Below, piece by piece: positions 25,153 to 33,160 of a stretch of DNA of 52,993 nt. Position 1 is the stretch's first letter, and each line of letters opens with the position of its first letter. The translations under genes and the position numbers were made by a program. The notes under the pieces are model-generated. The model had not been told where the DNA came from. It searched no databases and saw only the letters and a program-made list of their open reading frames with translations. The stretch spans positions 1 through 52,993 of the IMG/VR virus record IMGVR_UViG_3300049793_000140. One strand, 5' to 3'. This DNA comes from a virus.

Positions 25153-25536
25153 ATGAGCTATCGGCCAAATGTCAAAGGAGGTTCTACGCTTTGTAAATGC
25201 GGCAAGCCTAGACGACAATCCGGCCGCAATTGCTTGCCATGCCACGCCAAGACGGCTAGAGAATCGCGCCGAAAACGAGGTGGCCACTCGGGTCTTTCTC
25301 CAGAAGCCCGAAAACGCTTGAACGCTCGTTCGTATCTCCACGTTTATGTCAAGAGAGGCAAGGCAGCGAAGAAATCCTGTGAAGTGTGCGGCAATCCAAT
25401 CGTTCAAGGACATCACGAAGACTATAACAAGCCATTGGAGGTTCGCTGGCTTTGCAAGGCTCATCACTTGGATATTCATAGGATCGTCATACAGTCACCC
25501 AAGCCCTTATCGACCGCTTGGCAAACGTCACAGTGA
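25153..25536 (+). CDS. Plus-strand HNH-like zinc protein
   Basis: A 127-residue basic protein from the ATG at 25153, the first that opens into recognisable sequence. It has an N-terminal CKCGKP..GRNCLPCHAK zinc knuckle and a C-terminal CEVCGNPIVQGHHEDYNKPLEVRWLCKAHH motif. The second has the two CxxC/CxxH pairs and the HH..DY core of small phage HNH-type proteins. It faces against all surrounding virion genes, converges with the fibre gene by 50 bases and diverges from the tail gene. Insertion as a selfish homing-type gene is plausible. Confidence 0.75.
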   Translation: MSYRPNVKGGSTLCKCGKPRRQSGRNCLPCHAKTARESRRKRGGHSGLSPEARKRLNARSYLHVYVKRGKAAKKSCEVCGNPIVQGHHEDYNKPLEVRWLCKAHHLDIHRIVIQSPKPLSTAWQTSQ

Positions 25537-26287
25537 CGTACGGCGGAAGATTCTGATGTGGCTTCACAATGATCGGGGTCGTCGTCAAATCGCCGCCTGT
25601 ATTAGAAAGCGTTGTATTCACCGGATTCTCTGCCGTGCCAGGCGGTAAAGCCAGGCCATCGTCGCTACCTGGATAAACAAGCCCCATCTTTGTTCCATCG
25701 CCCGATCCCCAAATTCTATTTGGAGGCGTTCCTGACTGTCCAACTGCAATGGGCGTATGAGTGTGAGGCGGCATCTCAGCAACCGAAAGCGATACCAATT
25801 CCAATCCGCCAAGATCACCTGGACTTATCACAGTAGTTGATAATGGAAGCGTTCCAGCCCCAATTGGCATTCTTGCCTCATATATCGTATCAGCCTCCCA
25901 GAAACTTCCAGTAACAGGGGTTGGAGGCGTGACGCTCGGGTCGTTTCCATCGCCACCATCGTATGAATACAGATCAGCAAGCGTCCCGCCCCAAATCAAA
26001 TGCTCGTCATTCGGTCCAGGTGGAACGCGGTATTTGCGCACCCATTTTCCGAAGGCGAATGAGTAGGTTCCTTCCAATGCACCTTCCGGCGTTAGTCGAT
26101 GCCAGATTTTGTCTTGATTGTCTACGCTCGGAACCGTCTGCCCTACGTTGTAGCCCAATCCGACTTGACTCGGAATAACGCCGAAAGCACCCGTGAACAA
26201 ATCAATGGCCAATTGCTGCCATGTGGTAAAGCAATACCCCGGAACAAGGCTCGGTGCGGTCAGTGGAACTAATTGGGCATTTGGCAT
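25487..26287 (-). CDS. Tail-collar-domain fibre protein
   Basis: A 266-residue protein of the phage tail-collar type. The typical elements are visible: an N-terminal virion-docking region, YEARMPIGAGTLPLST followed by GGLELVSLSVAEMPPHTHTP (the collar GxxxxxLSxxxMPxHxH motif), and a C-terminus HQNLPPYVTVTFAKRSIRA that matches the PPYxxxxxxI ending of collar domains. Such domains sit at the tail tip or on short fibres. It shares the base at 26287 with the preceding gene stop and its 3' end overlaps the plus-strand HNH gene. Confidence 0.83.
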   Translation of the reverse strand: MPNAQLVPLTAPSLVPGYCFTTWQQLAIDLFTGAFGVIPSQVGLGYNVGQTVPSVDNQDKIWHRLTPEGALEGTYSFAFGKWVRKYRVPPGPNDEHLIWGGTLADLYSYDGGDGNDPSVTPPTPVTGSFWEADTIYEARMPIGAGTLPLSTTVISPGDLGGLELVSLSVAEMPPHTHTPIAVGQSGTPPNRIWGSGDGTKMGLVYPGSDDGLALPPGTAENPVNTTLSNTGGDLTTTPIIVKPHQNLPPYVTVTFAKRSIRAWVTV

Positions 26288-28104
26288 TACTCGGCGGTAT
26301 ATGTAAAAGGATTGATGTCACATCCAACGACGCTCTGGCACGGCCCTTCGCCTCGACACTCTCCCAGCGGCGATTCATCGACCCAATGCGTGTGAAGAAC
26401 GAGCTTCTTAATCCGACAATAACCCTCAATCGTTTGCCGCGTTTGGAACTCGAATCCCAAGTTGAATGGTTTGCTCACATCCGCCTCACAAGAGTCTGGA
26501 GGCTGCGGGAATTTTATGTCGGGCCGGTATTGCAAGCGGTGCTGCTGTGGACCAATTTGCGCATTTCCGCAAGTTGGTGTCGAACAATCCTGAAATGTCG
26601 AACATTCACTCCATGCCGTCCAATCCAGCCATAGCGGGTATTGGTCCGGCCGGAACTGAAGGTTGAAGGAAACTGGGCCATACAGTTCGTCAACTGACTG
26701 TTGCCCGGTCATTAATCGCTTCAACCCGGTTTGCGCTCCGTTCGATAAAAATTGGAACGAACGATCTTCGTGCGACCAAACGATTCGCTTTGAGCCGTTA
26801 TCCTGCTTGTCGGCTCTGCTCAATTCCCAAAGCTGGATCTTATTGTCGGAAGAAAGCGTGAACATGAAACAGCGCTCTTTACGGTTAACCATAGCCGTAA
26901 GAATCTGGAGAATCTTCACGCCGGTCCAAAGTCCTTCCCAGGCTGGAGGCGACTGCCTGCTCATGCCGGATATTACCGAGAAATCCAAAGATAGGAGTCC
27001 ACGGAAATACGTGCCTTTGCTTGTCCATACCGGGCTTACAGTCATCAGCAAACGGTTGTCGAAATTAACCGCGCTGGCATGGTCTAAGATTTCTTGCTGA
27101 TCATAGTCCAGGATTGTTCTCAGTTCGTCACTTGAAGGCGTGTTTGCCCATGTATTTTGACCCGCAAGGGAGAAATTTCTGCGGGCCAGAACGAAGCTTC
27201 TCACCCCATCTGTGGAACGAAACCATATATCCGAATTGACGCGCACAAGTGAGTTCTGACCGATTGGCCCAAAGTTCTTTAGGCTCACCGTCTGGACCGG
27301 GTAGGTTAGCGTTTTCCACGTCGCCCGATCAATCGGAGCATTCACAGAGAATCCAGTCGTCCGCGTGAATACCTGTAACGCACTTTGGCCGGTAACAGTG
27401 TCAAGGATTGCCGGTGCCAGCATCGCGGTTATCTCCCCGGCATTGTCGGGAATGGAGAATGCGCCCCCCGTTACGAGCAGATCGTTCTCACTCATCTTAA
27501 GGACCGCATCGCGATAATTGTAGGCTGCCGTTCCGCTCGGGCCATAAACCAAATCTCCGGCAACGAATTGACGGCGATCTGGGGATGCAATCCAAAGCCT
27601 ACCCAGTTGATAGTTCATCACGGTTCCGGTAGGAATCTCTCCTGGTTGAGTACGGCGAGCAGAGGCACCATCGAATATATAGGCCGCACTAACTCCATCC
27701 TGCATGATGAAAAAGTTTTCGGCCTGCTCCATGAACGTGTATTCGAGCAACGATGAATTCGGCGATGCAGGAATCGTGATATCCTGCACTGAGAATTGAT
27801 CAGCGATATCTACTTTGAACATGCGCCCACTAATAGCGGCCATGAGCACGTCATCGCCCGTTGCCGTGCGATAGGTTTTTGCGCCTTGGAATTTGCCATC
27901 CTCGAACAAGGAAGATTTAATGCCGGGAAATTGTAAGACCCGATGATTTATTCCAGGTCGCGGCTTTATGAAGCCACCTCGCATCTGAGCGTTTACCGCG
28001 AAGGCGACCTGATTTGGACGAATAATACTAGGAGACAAACCAGAGTCGCACCCCCCGCTTAATTCTGTGAAACCGTCGCTAAGTCTTCTGGGATCTTTTA
28101 CCAT
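26287..28104 (-). CDS. Tail nozzle-type structural protein
   Basis: A 605-residue beta-rich protein beginning MVKDPRRLSDGFTELSGGCDSG..IIRPNQVAFAVNAQMRGGFIKPRPG. This opening, in which an Asn/Gln-rich segment precedes RPG, is typical of phage tail proteins that form the beta-propeller nozzle below the portal. Repeated four-stranded blades are suggested by recurring FxxxDxxxxLxxxW patterns (AAYIFDGASARR, LGRLWIASPDRR, CFMFTLSSDNKIQLWELS). The C-terminus is Cys-rich (CSTFQDCSTPTCG, CRGEGPCQSVVGCD), possibly disulfide- or zinc-stabilised. Confidence 0.7.
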   Translation of the reverse strand: MVKDPRRLSDGFTELSGGCDSGLSPSIIRPNQVAFAVNAQMRGGFIKPRPGINHRVLQFPGIKSSLFEDGKFQGAKTYRTATGDDVLMAAISGRMFKVDIADQFSVQDITIPASPNSSLLEYTFMEQAENFFIMQDGVSAAYIFDGASARRTQPGEIPTGTVMNYQLGRLWIASPDRRQFVAGDLVYGPSGTAAYNYRDAVLKMSENDLLVTGGAFSIPDNAGEITAMLAPAILDTVTGQSALQVFTRTTGFSVNAPIDRATWKTLTYPVQTVSLKNFGPIGQNSLVRVNSDIWFRSTDGVRSFVLARRNFSLAGQNTWANTPSSDELRTILDYDQQEILDHASAVNFDNRLLMTVSPVWTSKGTYFRGLLSLDFSVISGMSRQSPPAWEGLWTGVKILQILTAMVNRKERCFMFTLSSDNKIQLWELSRADKQDNGSKRIVWSHEDRSFQFLSNGAQTGLKRLMTGQQSVDELYGPVSFNLQFRPDQYPLWLDWTAWSECSTFQDCSTPTCGNAQIGPQQHRLQYRPDIKFPQPPDSCEADVSKPFNLGFEFQTRQTIEGYCRIKKLVLHTHWVDESPLGECRGEGPCQSVVGCDINPFTYTAE

Positions 28105-28115
28105 AAAAGTACTTT

Positions 28116-29222
28116 CTAGGGGAAGCTGTCACCGAATAGATAAATATCCACCGTTTTGGAAGGGGGTGCCACCTGGGCAGTTGAAAGAGACAGGTAAACA
28201 ATTCCGCCGGTTATCAAATCAGTCGTCGCAAACGCGGCGAGCGTTAGTTCGAGCCATTTATTTGCTGAATTCAATGGCCCTGCTGTTCCCCATTGTTGGC
28301 CTGCCGCCACTATGGCATTTCCCGATTTTCCAACCCCAGTGTAAATACCGCCCAAGGTATTGTAGGCGGTCAAATCCAGATTTGGATTCGTGACTATGAT
28401 TCGGTCGATTCTGACTTTATTTGTGATTAAAGTTATTGGCTGATCGGTTGCGACATCCATGTGAGCGCCGATTAGCGATCCCAGCAAACCGCTGCGTTGT
28501 AGCACAGTTGGCGTGGCGACAGTGACCAATATCAATCTGCCATCAGCGCCAACTGTGATTATCGGCCACGAACTGCCGTTTCCGTATGCACCCGGAGTTA
28601 CACCAGTCGCGCCTAATGTGGGGTTAGGGTAGCTCCCGACGAGCGAACCTCCTGCTGCTCCACCGGGACTTCCACCGGTAGGAAATGTTATGGGAACATC
28701 GCCCGCGGCCGTAACCCGACCCTCTGCATCAGTCGTTATTTGGGCGACGTGTGTCGCGTCTCCGTAGACCCCGGCTGTGCCGGTAGGAATGAGCGTTGGG
28801 TTGGGGTAGTTGCCGGTTAAGTCGCCGCCGGCTGCGATGCCGCCGATTGAGCCGGGAGCGCCCTGGAATCCGGTTGGAGTCAGTTTTGCTTGGGCTGGGA
28901 TTATCGTTCCGCCTGCTGCGTTTTCGGGATAATCAAGGATTCCGTCATCCCGCAAATTGCGAAGTGTCAAAGTAAATCCGTCAGGTATCCCATCAACTTT
29001 GAGTGTTCCTCCAAGAGCTAAAAAGACAGGTTGTCCGAAGGAGAATACGGAAGAATCAAGCACACTCGCGTTGCCGTCCTGAGTTTGCGCCGGCATGGTG
29101 AAGTCTGCCGTAAGAACTGTGCTCGCTGAAGTTCCATCAACGCCATCGAGACCAGGATTTCCAATCGTCCCTTTTGTGCCGGGTATACTAGTTGCCAGAC
29201 AAATTTGAGCCGGTAGTGCCAT
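28116..29222 (-). CDS. Collagen-like tail fibre with GGDLTGNYPNPT repeats
   Basis: A 368-residue fibre. Near the N-terminus a short collagen-like run occurs (GTKGTIGNPGLDGVDG), then two copies of the phage fibre repeat GGDLTGNYPNPTL / GGSLVGSYPNPTL, each followed by GVYGDATHVAQITTDAEGRVT-type strands that are typical of trimeric fibre shafts. The C-terminal domain (about residues 235-368) is a beta-sandwich likely to bind ligand. It lies 4 bases after the previous virion gene. No signal peptide is present, in contrast with the fibre block at 6.3-18.6 kb. Confidence 0.82.
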   Translation of the reverse strand: MALPAQICLATSIPGTKGTIGNPGLDGVDGTSASTVLTADFTMPAQTQDGNASVLDSSVFSFGQPVFLALGGTLKVDGIPDGFTLTLRNLRDDGILDYPENAAGGTIIPAQAKLTPTGFQGAPGSIGGIAAGGDLTGNYPNPTLIPTGTAGVYGDATHVAQITTDAEGRVTAAGDVPITFPTGGSPGGAAGGSLVGSYPNPTLGATGVTPGAYGNGSSWPIITVGADGRLILVTVATPTVLQRSGLLGSLIGAHMDVATDQPITLITNKVRIDRIIVTNPNLDLTAYNTLGGIYTGVGKSGNAIVAAGQQWGTAGPLNSANKWLELTLAAFATTDLITGGIVYLSLSTAQVAPPSKTVDIYLFGDSFP

Positions 29223-29226
29223 TTTA

Positions 29227-29910
29227 TCAGTTTGGTACTTCTTCCCACAGCAGCCTCCCGGAGACAGTATGCGTTGTCACCGAGATGGTATTTAAGAGTG
29301 CCAGTACGCCTCCAGGCGGCACAAACAAAGAACCGTCGAATGCTTGGACACCCGAAACCGATGGCGTCGGAGTCGCTGCAGCTACCGTTGTGGTTAACAG
29401 TCCGCTTGCAGTGTTAAATTCTGCTGCCTCGAACACCACCAATGGAGTGGTCGCTGCCAGTCCGGTAAGCAAACTCGCGGTTGAAAGCGAAAACGCCTTA
29501 GCTTGGGAACCGGTGCTCGCCAAAGTTTTTCGATTGAACGGGGACAGTCCCGCCGTCAAAGCGGTGACGCCAATCGCGGAAGCCCACACAAAACCCCCGA
29601 GGGCTACAGATGTCACGTTATTGATAAAATCCACCAATGCTGCCTGGAGGATGGCTAAGGTCACAGGCGAGGTCGGAGGATTCCACACTCCAACTATGGG
29701 CTGAGAAGTAGCATCCAGCGCGATGGTCGCTGCCGCCAAAGCAGTCGGTTTACAGCCAATCGAATAAACATTCCCGCGCAATACCTGTTCATAATATCGC
29801 CCGTGCAGGTGCTGCAGGACTAGTTCGCCGGAACGGCCCCCGCGGGCAGTGCCCACCGAGCCGTCGGACAGAATTTGCGGCCCCACCTGGTATTGAATTT
29901 CATAGTTCAT
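29227..29910 (-). CDS. Virion structural protein with GGRSGELVLQHLHGRYYE motif
   Basis: A 227-residue protein. Its N-terminus has a segment (TARGGRSGELVLQHLHGRYYEQ) recurrent in phage structural proteins upstream of fibres. The C-terminal two thirds form a beta-sandwich with Ala/Thr-rich strands (LSTASLLTGLAATTPLVVF, PTPSVSGVQAFDGSLFVPPGG). Its start overlaps the preceding gene by ATGA. It sits in a run of small virion genes between capsid and tail, so a head-fibre or tail-knob role is reasonable. Confidence 0.7.
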   Translation of the reverse strand: MNYEIQYQVGPQILSDGSVGTARGGRSGELVLQHLHGRYYEQVLRGNVYSIGCKPTALAAATIALDATSQPIVGVWNPPTSPVTLAILQAALVDFINNVTSVALGGFVWASAIGVTALTAGLSPFNRKTLASTGSQAKAFSLSTASLLTGLAATTPLVVFEAAEFNTASGLLTTTVAAATPTPSVSGVQAFDGSLFVPPGGVLALLNTISVTTHTVSGRLLWEEVPN

Positions 29911-30113
29911 AATGGTTTGTTGAATTCTCCGGGCAGTTCGATTCCTTGCGCGGCCAGATAGGTTGTCAGCAGGTTAAATCTTTCGCTCAGTTCATCCACC
30001 CGATCTGCCAACGGAATGTCCAAGTCATCCCCTGCTTGCAAACGCTGGGTTATTGGCTGGCCGATAGCTCCGGTTTTGTCGTCAGCAATGACAAGGGGTT
30101 TTTGTGCGCTCAC
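29907..30113 (-). CDS. Small virion-associated protein, KPLV-type N-terminus
   Basis: A 68-residue protein starting at GTG, overlapping the upstream gene stop by GTGA. It begins MSAQKPLVIADDKTGAIGQ, then QRLQAGDDLDIPLAD and a helical tail (SERFNLLTTYLAAQG). The first part matches the N-terminus of the next gene upstream (MALRKPLVVNAGQIQQLQ..DTLD), so the two share a short module. The module may be a docking peptide for assembly, which is inference. Confidence 0.6.
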   Translation of the reverse strand: MSAQKPLVIADDKTGAIGQPITQRLQAGDDLDIPLADRVDELSERFNLLTTYLAAQGIELPGEFNKPL

Positions 30114-30595
30114 AAAAGGACAGGAGATTTTATATTAACCATCAGTTCGGTTGTGCTCAAAGCGATGCCCAATTCTACGACATATTGCCCAACTGCTGTT
30201 GGAGCCGTTGCCGTCGCTATGCCAGCCGTAGCCGCCGAAAGATAGTAACGGGTTTTAAATGTCAGACCCCCAGTGGTTCCGAACACCGCATCCCACTGAC
30301 CTGTGGTGGCCGTTAGGACACCATTGACCAAAACCATTCCCGCTACTGCATTGGTAATACTAGCCTGCTGAACCAGGCCGATAACATCCTTGGTTCCGCT
30401 GGCATCAGCCTTGGCCTTCTTTACGCCATCGGCGACATCGTTGTAAACGGGGGTGCAAATAACAATCGCTCCAGCTTCGTCATTAGTCTGACTGACAACA
30501 TCCCCACCTCCAACCGCTGTAACATCGAGCGTGTCGGTTGATTGTAATTGCTGAATCTGACCCGCGTTGACGACTAATGGTTTTCTGAGAGCCAT
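30110..30595 (-). CDS. Small virion decoration or fibre-docking protein
   Basis: A 161-residue protein beginning MALRKPLVVNAGQIQQLQ, a start seen in many phage head-decoration and fibre-docking proteins. The rest is a beta-barrel-like domain (GAIVICTPVYNDVADG, LTFKTRYYLSAATAGIAT) and it ends with VNIKSPVLL, like the neighbouring gene, which ends in VELEQPILL. A capsid-decorating role is suggested by position and size. It lies 4 bases after the upstream gene. Confidence 0.65.
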   Translation of the reverse strand: MALRKPLVVNAGQIQQLQSTDTLDVTAVGGGDVVSQTNDEAGAIVICTPVYNDVADGVKKAKADASGTKDVIGLVQQASITNAVAGMVLVNGVLTATTGQWDAVFGTTGGLTFKTRYYLSAATAGIATATAPTAVGQYVVELGIALSTTELMVNIKSPVLL

Positions 30596-30599
30596 GGTA

Positions 30600-30932
30600 T
30601 TATAACAATATCGGTTGTTCGAGTTCTACGATCACCGTTGTTGCTGATTTTGCCTTGCCAACTTTTTGCACCCATCCGCTCGTTGGAGGAACGCTGGATA
30701 AGGTCGTTCCATTGATGAAAATAGGATCTCCAGCAGTCCAACCCCAGGATCTATTCTCCATTTCACCAATCAGTTTTACAGGTCCAGAAAAACCATTGAG
30801 AATAGTTGCCAACGCTATTCCGGCAACCTTTCCGACCTGAGACAACACCCCTGAATCAGCTTTCTTTCCAGTAATTGTTATCCCCGTAAATTGCGGGACA
30901 ACCTCTGTTGCAGTTATGGTGATTTCCAACAT
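30600..30932 (-). CDS. Small virion protein, decoration-type
   Basis: A 110-residue beta-rich protein beginning MLEITITATEVVPQFTG. It has a Gly-rich loop (NRSWGWTAGDPIFINGT) and ends VELEQPILL, similar to the following protein's end. The two look like paralogous single-domain proteins of the decoration or stabilisation type that coat phage heads. It is tightly packed, 6 bases after the previous gene. No other motif is seen. Confidence 0.6.
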   Translation of the reverse strand: MLEITITATEVVPQFTGITITGKKADSGVLSQVGKVAGIALATILNGFSGPVKLIGEMENRSWGWTAGDPIFINGTTLSSVPPTSGWVQKVGKAKSATTVIVELEQPILL

Positions 30933-30938
30933 GGGTTT

Positions 30939-31262
30939 TTATCCAAGCCATTTTTCCCAGCCGCCCAGCGCGGGCCGAATTACGGAATTTGGAATGATGT
31001 TTGAAACTCCATCGTCAGGCAGATTGTTGGTGGCATTGTAAAAGAAAAAACCTCCGCCAAGACCATCATTCCTGGCATTCAATCCATAGACCATTGCTGG
31101 CATATCATCAACCAGGACGGTTACTCGCGTTTCTTGCCGAAGAAGATCGATGTAGTCGTAGAAATTAATGCCGCTTCCGCCGCCGCCGCTCGGCAAATCA
31201 ACAATTTGAATCGGGCAGCATGGCGTGCAGCAATCGGATGGCGTGGGGAGAATCGAACTCAA
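30939..31262 (-). CDS. Small Cys-rich-start virion protein with TTG initiation
   Basis: A 107-residue protein starting at TTG (31262) that has a perfect AGGAGG six bases upstream, so the unusual start is well supported. The N-terminus is CDCCTPCC-like (SDCCTPCCPIQIVDLPSGGGG), then a helical part (NFYDYIDLLRQETR) and a compact beta section ending PALGGWEKWLG. A Gly linker between a short docking peptide and a domain is typical of fibre-associated proteins. A 6-base inverted repeat (GGTAGT/ACTACC) lies just ahead of the ribosome site. Confidence 0.65.
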   Translation of the reverse strand: MSSILPTPSDCCTPCCPIQIVDLPSGGGGSGINFYDYIDLLRQETRVTVLVDDMPAMVYGLNARNDGLGGGFFFYNATNNLPDDGVSNIIPNSVIRPALGGWEKWLG

Positions 31263-31291
31263 TTGACACCTCCTGCAAAAGGTAGTAAAAC
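31263..31291 (+). promoter_or_regulatory. Candidate plus-strand promoter for the helix-turn-helix gene
   Basis: A perfect TTGACA (31263-31268), a 17-base spacer and TAAAAC (31286-31291, four of six consensus bases) lie 61 bases ahead of the ATG at 31352. The -35 box adjoins the start of the opposite-strand gene and the spacer covers its ribosome site, so use of one could interfere with the other. This is a sequence match only. Confidence 0.4.
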
Positions 31292-31351
31292 AGAATTGCC
31301 ACTACCCTGTATGAAGCGGCCGATGGCGCGACACATTAACCCTGTCTTAAT

Positions 31352-31579
31352 ATGCAAGCCCCTAATGGATCGAATCGGGACACTGTTCTTTATTGCCCGC
31401 AGCAGCTTCGACGCCCAAGGAAGCTTTCTCCGGATCAGGTCAGGAAAATACGAATTATGAAAGGGCCACATAAGTTCATTGCCGACCGCTTTGGAATAAA
31501 CAAGGCATACGTCTCGATGATTAAAAGTGGAAAGGCAAGAAAGCATGTCAGGCAGCCCTATTGCGATACGCCTCAGTAA
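31352..31579 (+). CDS. Plus-strand helix-turn-helix protein
   Basis: A 75-residue basic protein on the strand opposite the virion operon. Residues about 20-66 form a typical recognition helix unit: KLSPDQVRKIR, then HKFIADRFGINKAYVSMIKSGKARKHV, the pattern of resolvase-type or HNH-associated helix-turn-helix proteins. The remaining N- and C-terminal residues are short tails. Its 3' end overlaps the converging gene at 31548. It may be a lone regulator or a remnant of a homing gene. The overlapping minus-strand frame looks like a shadow. Confidence 0.65.
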   Translation: MQAPNGSNRDTVLYCPQQLRRPRKLSPDQVRKIRIMKGPHKFIADRFGINKAYVSMIKSGKARKHVRQPYCDTPQ

Positions 31580-31799
31580 GCCGAGAGGTGATCCCTTCTT
31601 CCGTCCCCAGATCCTCCGGCTCGCTCTTGGCCGCTTTGCCTTCCTCTTTGATCGCAGAGTCTCCGATTTTCACAATGCAGAGTTGCCCGTTGGATTTGAG
31701 CTTTAGAGTGCAAATATCCTCGAAGATCTCCCCTTCGTTAAGACCTTCAGGAACGATGTAGTCCGATGGGGTTTTGAATTCTGGATAGGAAGCGCTCAT
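31548..31799 (-). CDS. Small acidic protein of unknown function
   Basis: An 83-residue protein starting with ATG that overlaps the adhesin gene stop by ATGA. It begins MSASYPEFKTPSDYIVPEGLNEGEIF, has a beta-rich middle (DICTLKLKSNGQLCIVKIG) and an acidic, probably flexible tail (EEGKAAKSEPEDLG). Small proteins of this kind are common between structural genes. No family is recognised. Coupling to the adhesin gene suggests a shared function such as assembly or chaperoning. Confidence 0.62.
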   Translation of the reverse strand: MSASYPEFKTPSDYIVPEGLNEGEIFEDICTLKLKSNGQLCIVKIGDSAIKEEGKAAKSEPEDLGTEEGITSRLTEAYRNRAA

Positions 31800-32908
31800 T
31801 GCAATGCGTGATAATTGTATTTGTAGGTCGTAGACCCGGCTAGGCCCAAGGATACCGCATTGTTGATCACGAAATTCGTTGTGGTGCTAGTTACATAGGG
31901 AAGAAAAGTCAAGGCACTTGAAGTAGCGCTTGATGGCCATAATACGACGTAAGGCGCAGTGCTGTATGCCACATTAAAAGTAATAGTGACGATGGCTGCG
32001 TTGACGACGGGGGTCAGCCCCGAATTAATCGTCACCTCGCCGGCAAGGTCGGTGCCAGAAATCGAAGCCGAGGCACCACTTACACCTGATCCTGAATTAG
32101 TCGAAACAGTGGGAACTAAACTCTTGCCCACAAGATGCGTCAAATACACGCCGGTTACATTCGAATTTCCAATCGTCGCTGTGTTATTGCCGTTGCCGAT
32201 TGCCCTTTCCCCAATGACAATTTCATTCGTTCTATCCACCGCAGAAGGAGCGGACAAATAACCTATAAATACATTCGCTTCCCCAACAGTATTACTAAAC
32301 CCTGCTTTCCAACCTAAAGCGGTATTGTTTTTAGCTCCATCTGTCCTAGAGAGCGCCGAATTACCGTTTGCTGTATTATTATTTCCAGTGACAAGAGCTA
32401 CCAAACAATTCAAACCTATAGCATTATTTTCACTTCCAGTTGTAAGTGCAAATAATGAACGATATCCAATCGCAACATTGTTATTCCCACCATTAGCCAC
32501 TTTTAACGACTCGACTCCAAGAGCCGTATTTGCTTGAGCAGAACTTTGAACGCTTAACGAATTCAGTCCTAGCCCGACATCAAAAGTGGTCAAGTAAAGA
32601 CTCGTGTTGGTTGCGTTGAAGCCGAGCCGATTAGTGAAGTTGGAGTACAGAGGGGAATTCCCGAAGATCGTAGCGCTCTGTCGATACGGAAGATAGCCAT
32701 CACTGGGATTGATCGCCGTCGAGGTTGGAACCGATAACTGTCCCGCGCCGTTTACGTATGAGCTTGTATTGCCAGTCAATCCAAGCGAATTAGTGATGGC
32801 CGACAGCGGAGGAACAGCATTCGTCGTGTAGGCATTACGCCGTATCGGAGGAGCCGCAAACGCTGAGAAGGACATCACTACAAACCAGAACCACAAAAGC
32901 TTTTTCAT
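31796..32908 (-). CDS. Sec-signal adhesin with YadA-head-like repeats
   Basis: A 370-residue protein from the ATG at 32908, chosen because it overlaps the upstream stop by ATGA and opens a clear Sec signal (MKKLLWFWFVVMSFSAFA). Earlier in-frame sequence is Trp/Arg-rich and not protein-like. It carries one INPSDGYLPYR..SP module, then roll repeats (NTALGVESL, NNNVAIGYRSL, NNTALGWKAG) ending NEIVIGERAIGNGNNTATIG. This matches the giant fibre almost word for word. The C-terminus is a beta-sandwich. It is probably a shorter trimeric adhesin related to the giant fibre. Confidence 0.8.
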   Translation of the reverse strand: MKKLLWFWFVVMSFSAFAAPPIRRNAYTTNAVPPLSAITNSLGLTGNTSSYVNGAGQLSVPTSTAINPSDGYLPYRQSATIFGNSPLYSNFTNRLGFNATNTSLYLTTFDVGLGLNSLSVQSSAQANTALGVESLKVANGGNNNVAIGYRSLFALTTGSENNAIGLNCLVALVTGNNNTANGNSALSRTDGAKNNTALGWKAGFSNTVGEANVFIGYLSAPSAVDRTNEIVIGERAIGNGNNTATIGNSNVTGVYLTHLVGKSLVPTVSTNSGSGVSGASASISGTDLAGEVTINSGLTPVVNAAIVTITFNVAYSTAPYVVLWPSSATSSALTFLPYVTSTTTNFVINNAVSLGLAGSTTYKYNYHALQ

Positions 32909-33159
32909 TCTGCAATAATGTTTACCCACCCAGTGTTTCCAGTCCCACTCACCTTGTTCCACACACCTCCAAGAGCAGTCGTGTAAACAGACCCTGGACT
33001 TGCTGTGACGACTCCGTCGGGACTTCCTACCCCGAAGTAGGTGCCAGTCCCAGGTCCTCCACCCTGCCCGCCAACACCCAGGTCTACCAACTTCCACAGA
33101 CTGCGCTGTTCGCTGTCGCCGGAAGATGAAGTGTTTCCTTCTGGTAGCCAACTCGGCAT
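32905..33159 (-). CDS. Small PEGN-motif protein
   Basis: An 84-residue protein opening MPSWLPEGNTSSSGDSEQRSLWKLVDL, the third copy of a motif that also occurs twice in the previous gene. The second half is a Gly-rich stretch and a small beta unit (GVWNKVSGTGNTGWVNIIAE). Its stop overlaps the adhesin start by ATGA. The motif resembles short tail-tip docking peptides, so it may help attach the adhesin to the particle. That role is inference. Confidence 0.65.
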   Translation of the reverse strand: MPSWLPEGNTSSSGDSEQRSLWKLVDLGVGGQGGGPGTGTYFGVGSPDGVVTASPGSVYTTALGGVWNKVSGTGNTGWVNIIAE

Positions 33160-33160
33160 G

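Noticed and set aside
31235-31262. tRNA-like GTTCGATTCTCCCCACGCCA on the minus strand.
   Set aside because: No pairing 5' acceptor stem or anticodon arm exists upstream. The bases are the first codons of a virion gene with AGGAGG upstream of a TTG start.
31259-31546. Minus-strand frame opposite the plus-strand helix-turn-helix gene.
   Set aside because: Its product is low in structure and Trp/Cys-rich at random, while the plus-strand frame has a clear helix-turn-helix. It also has no sensible ribosome site.
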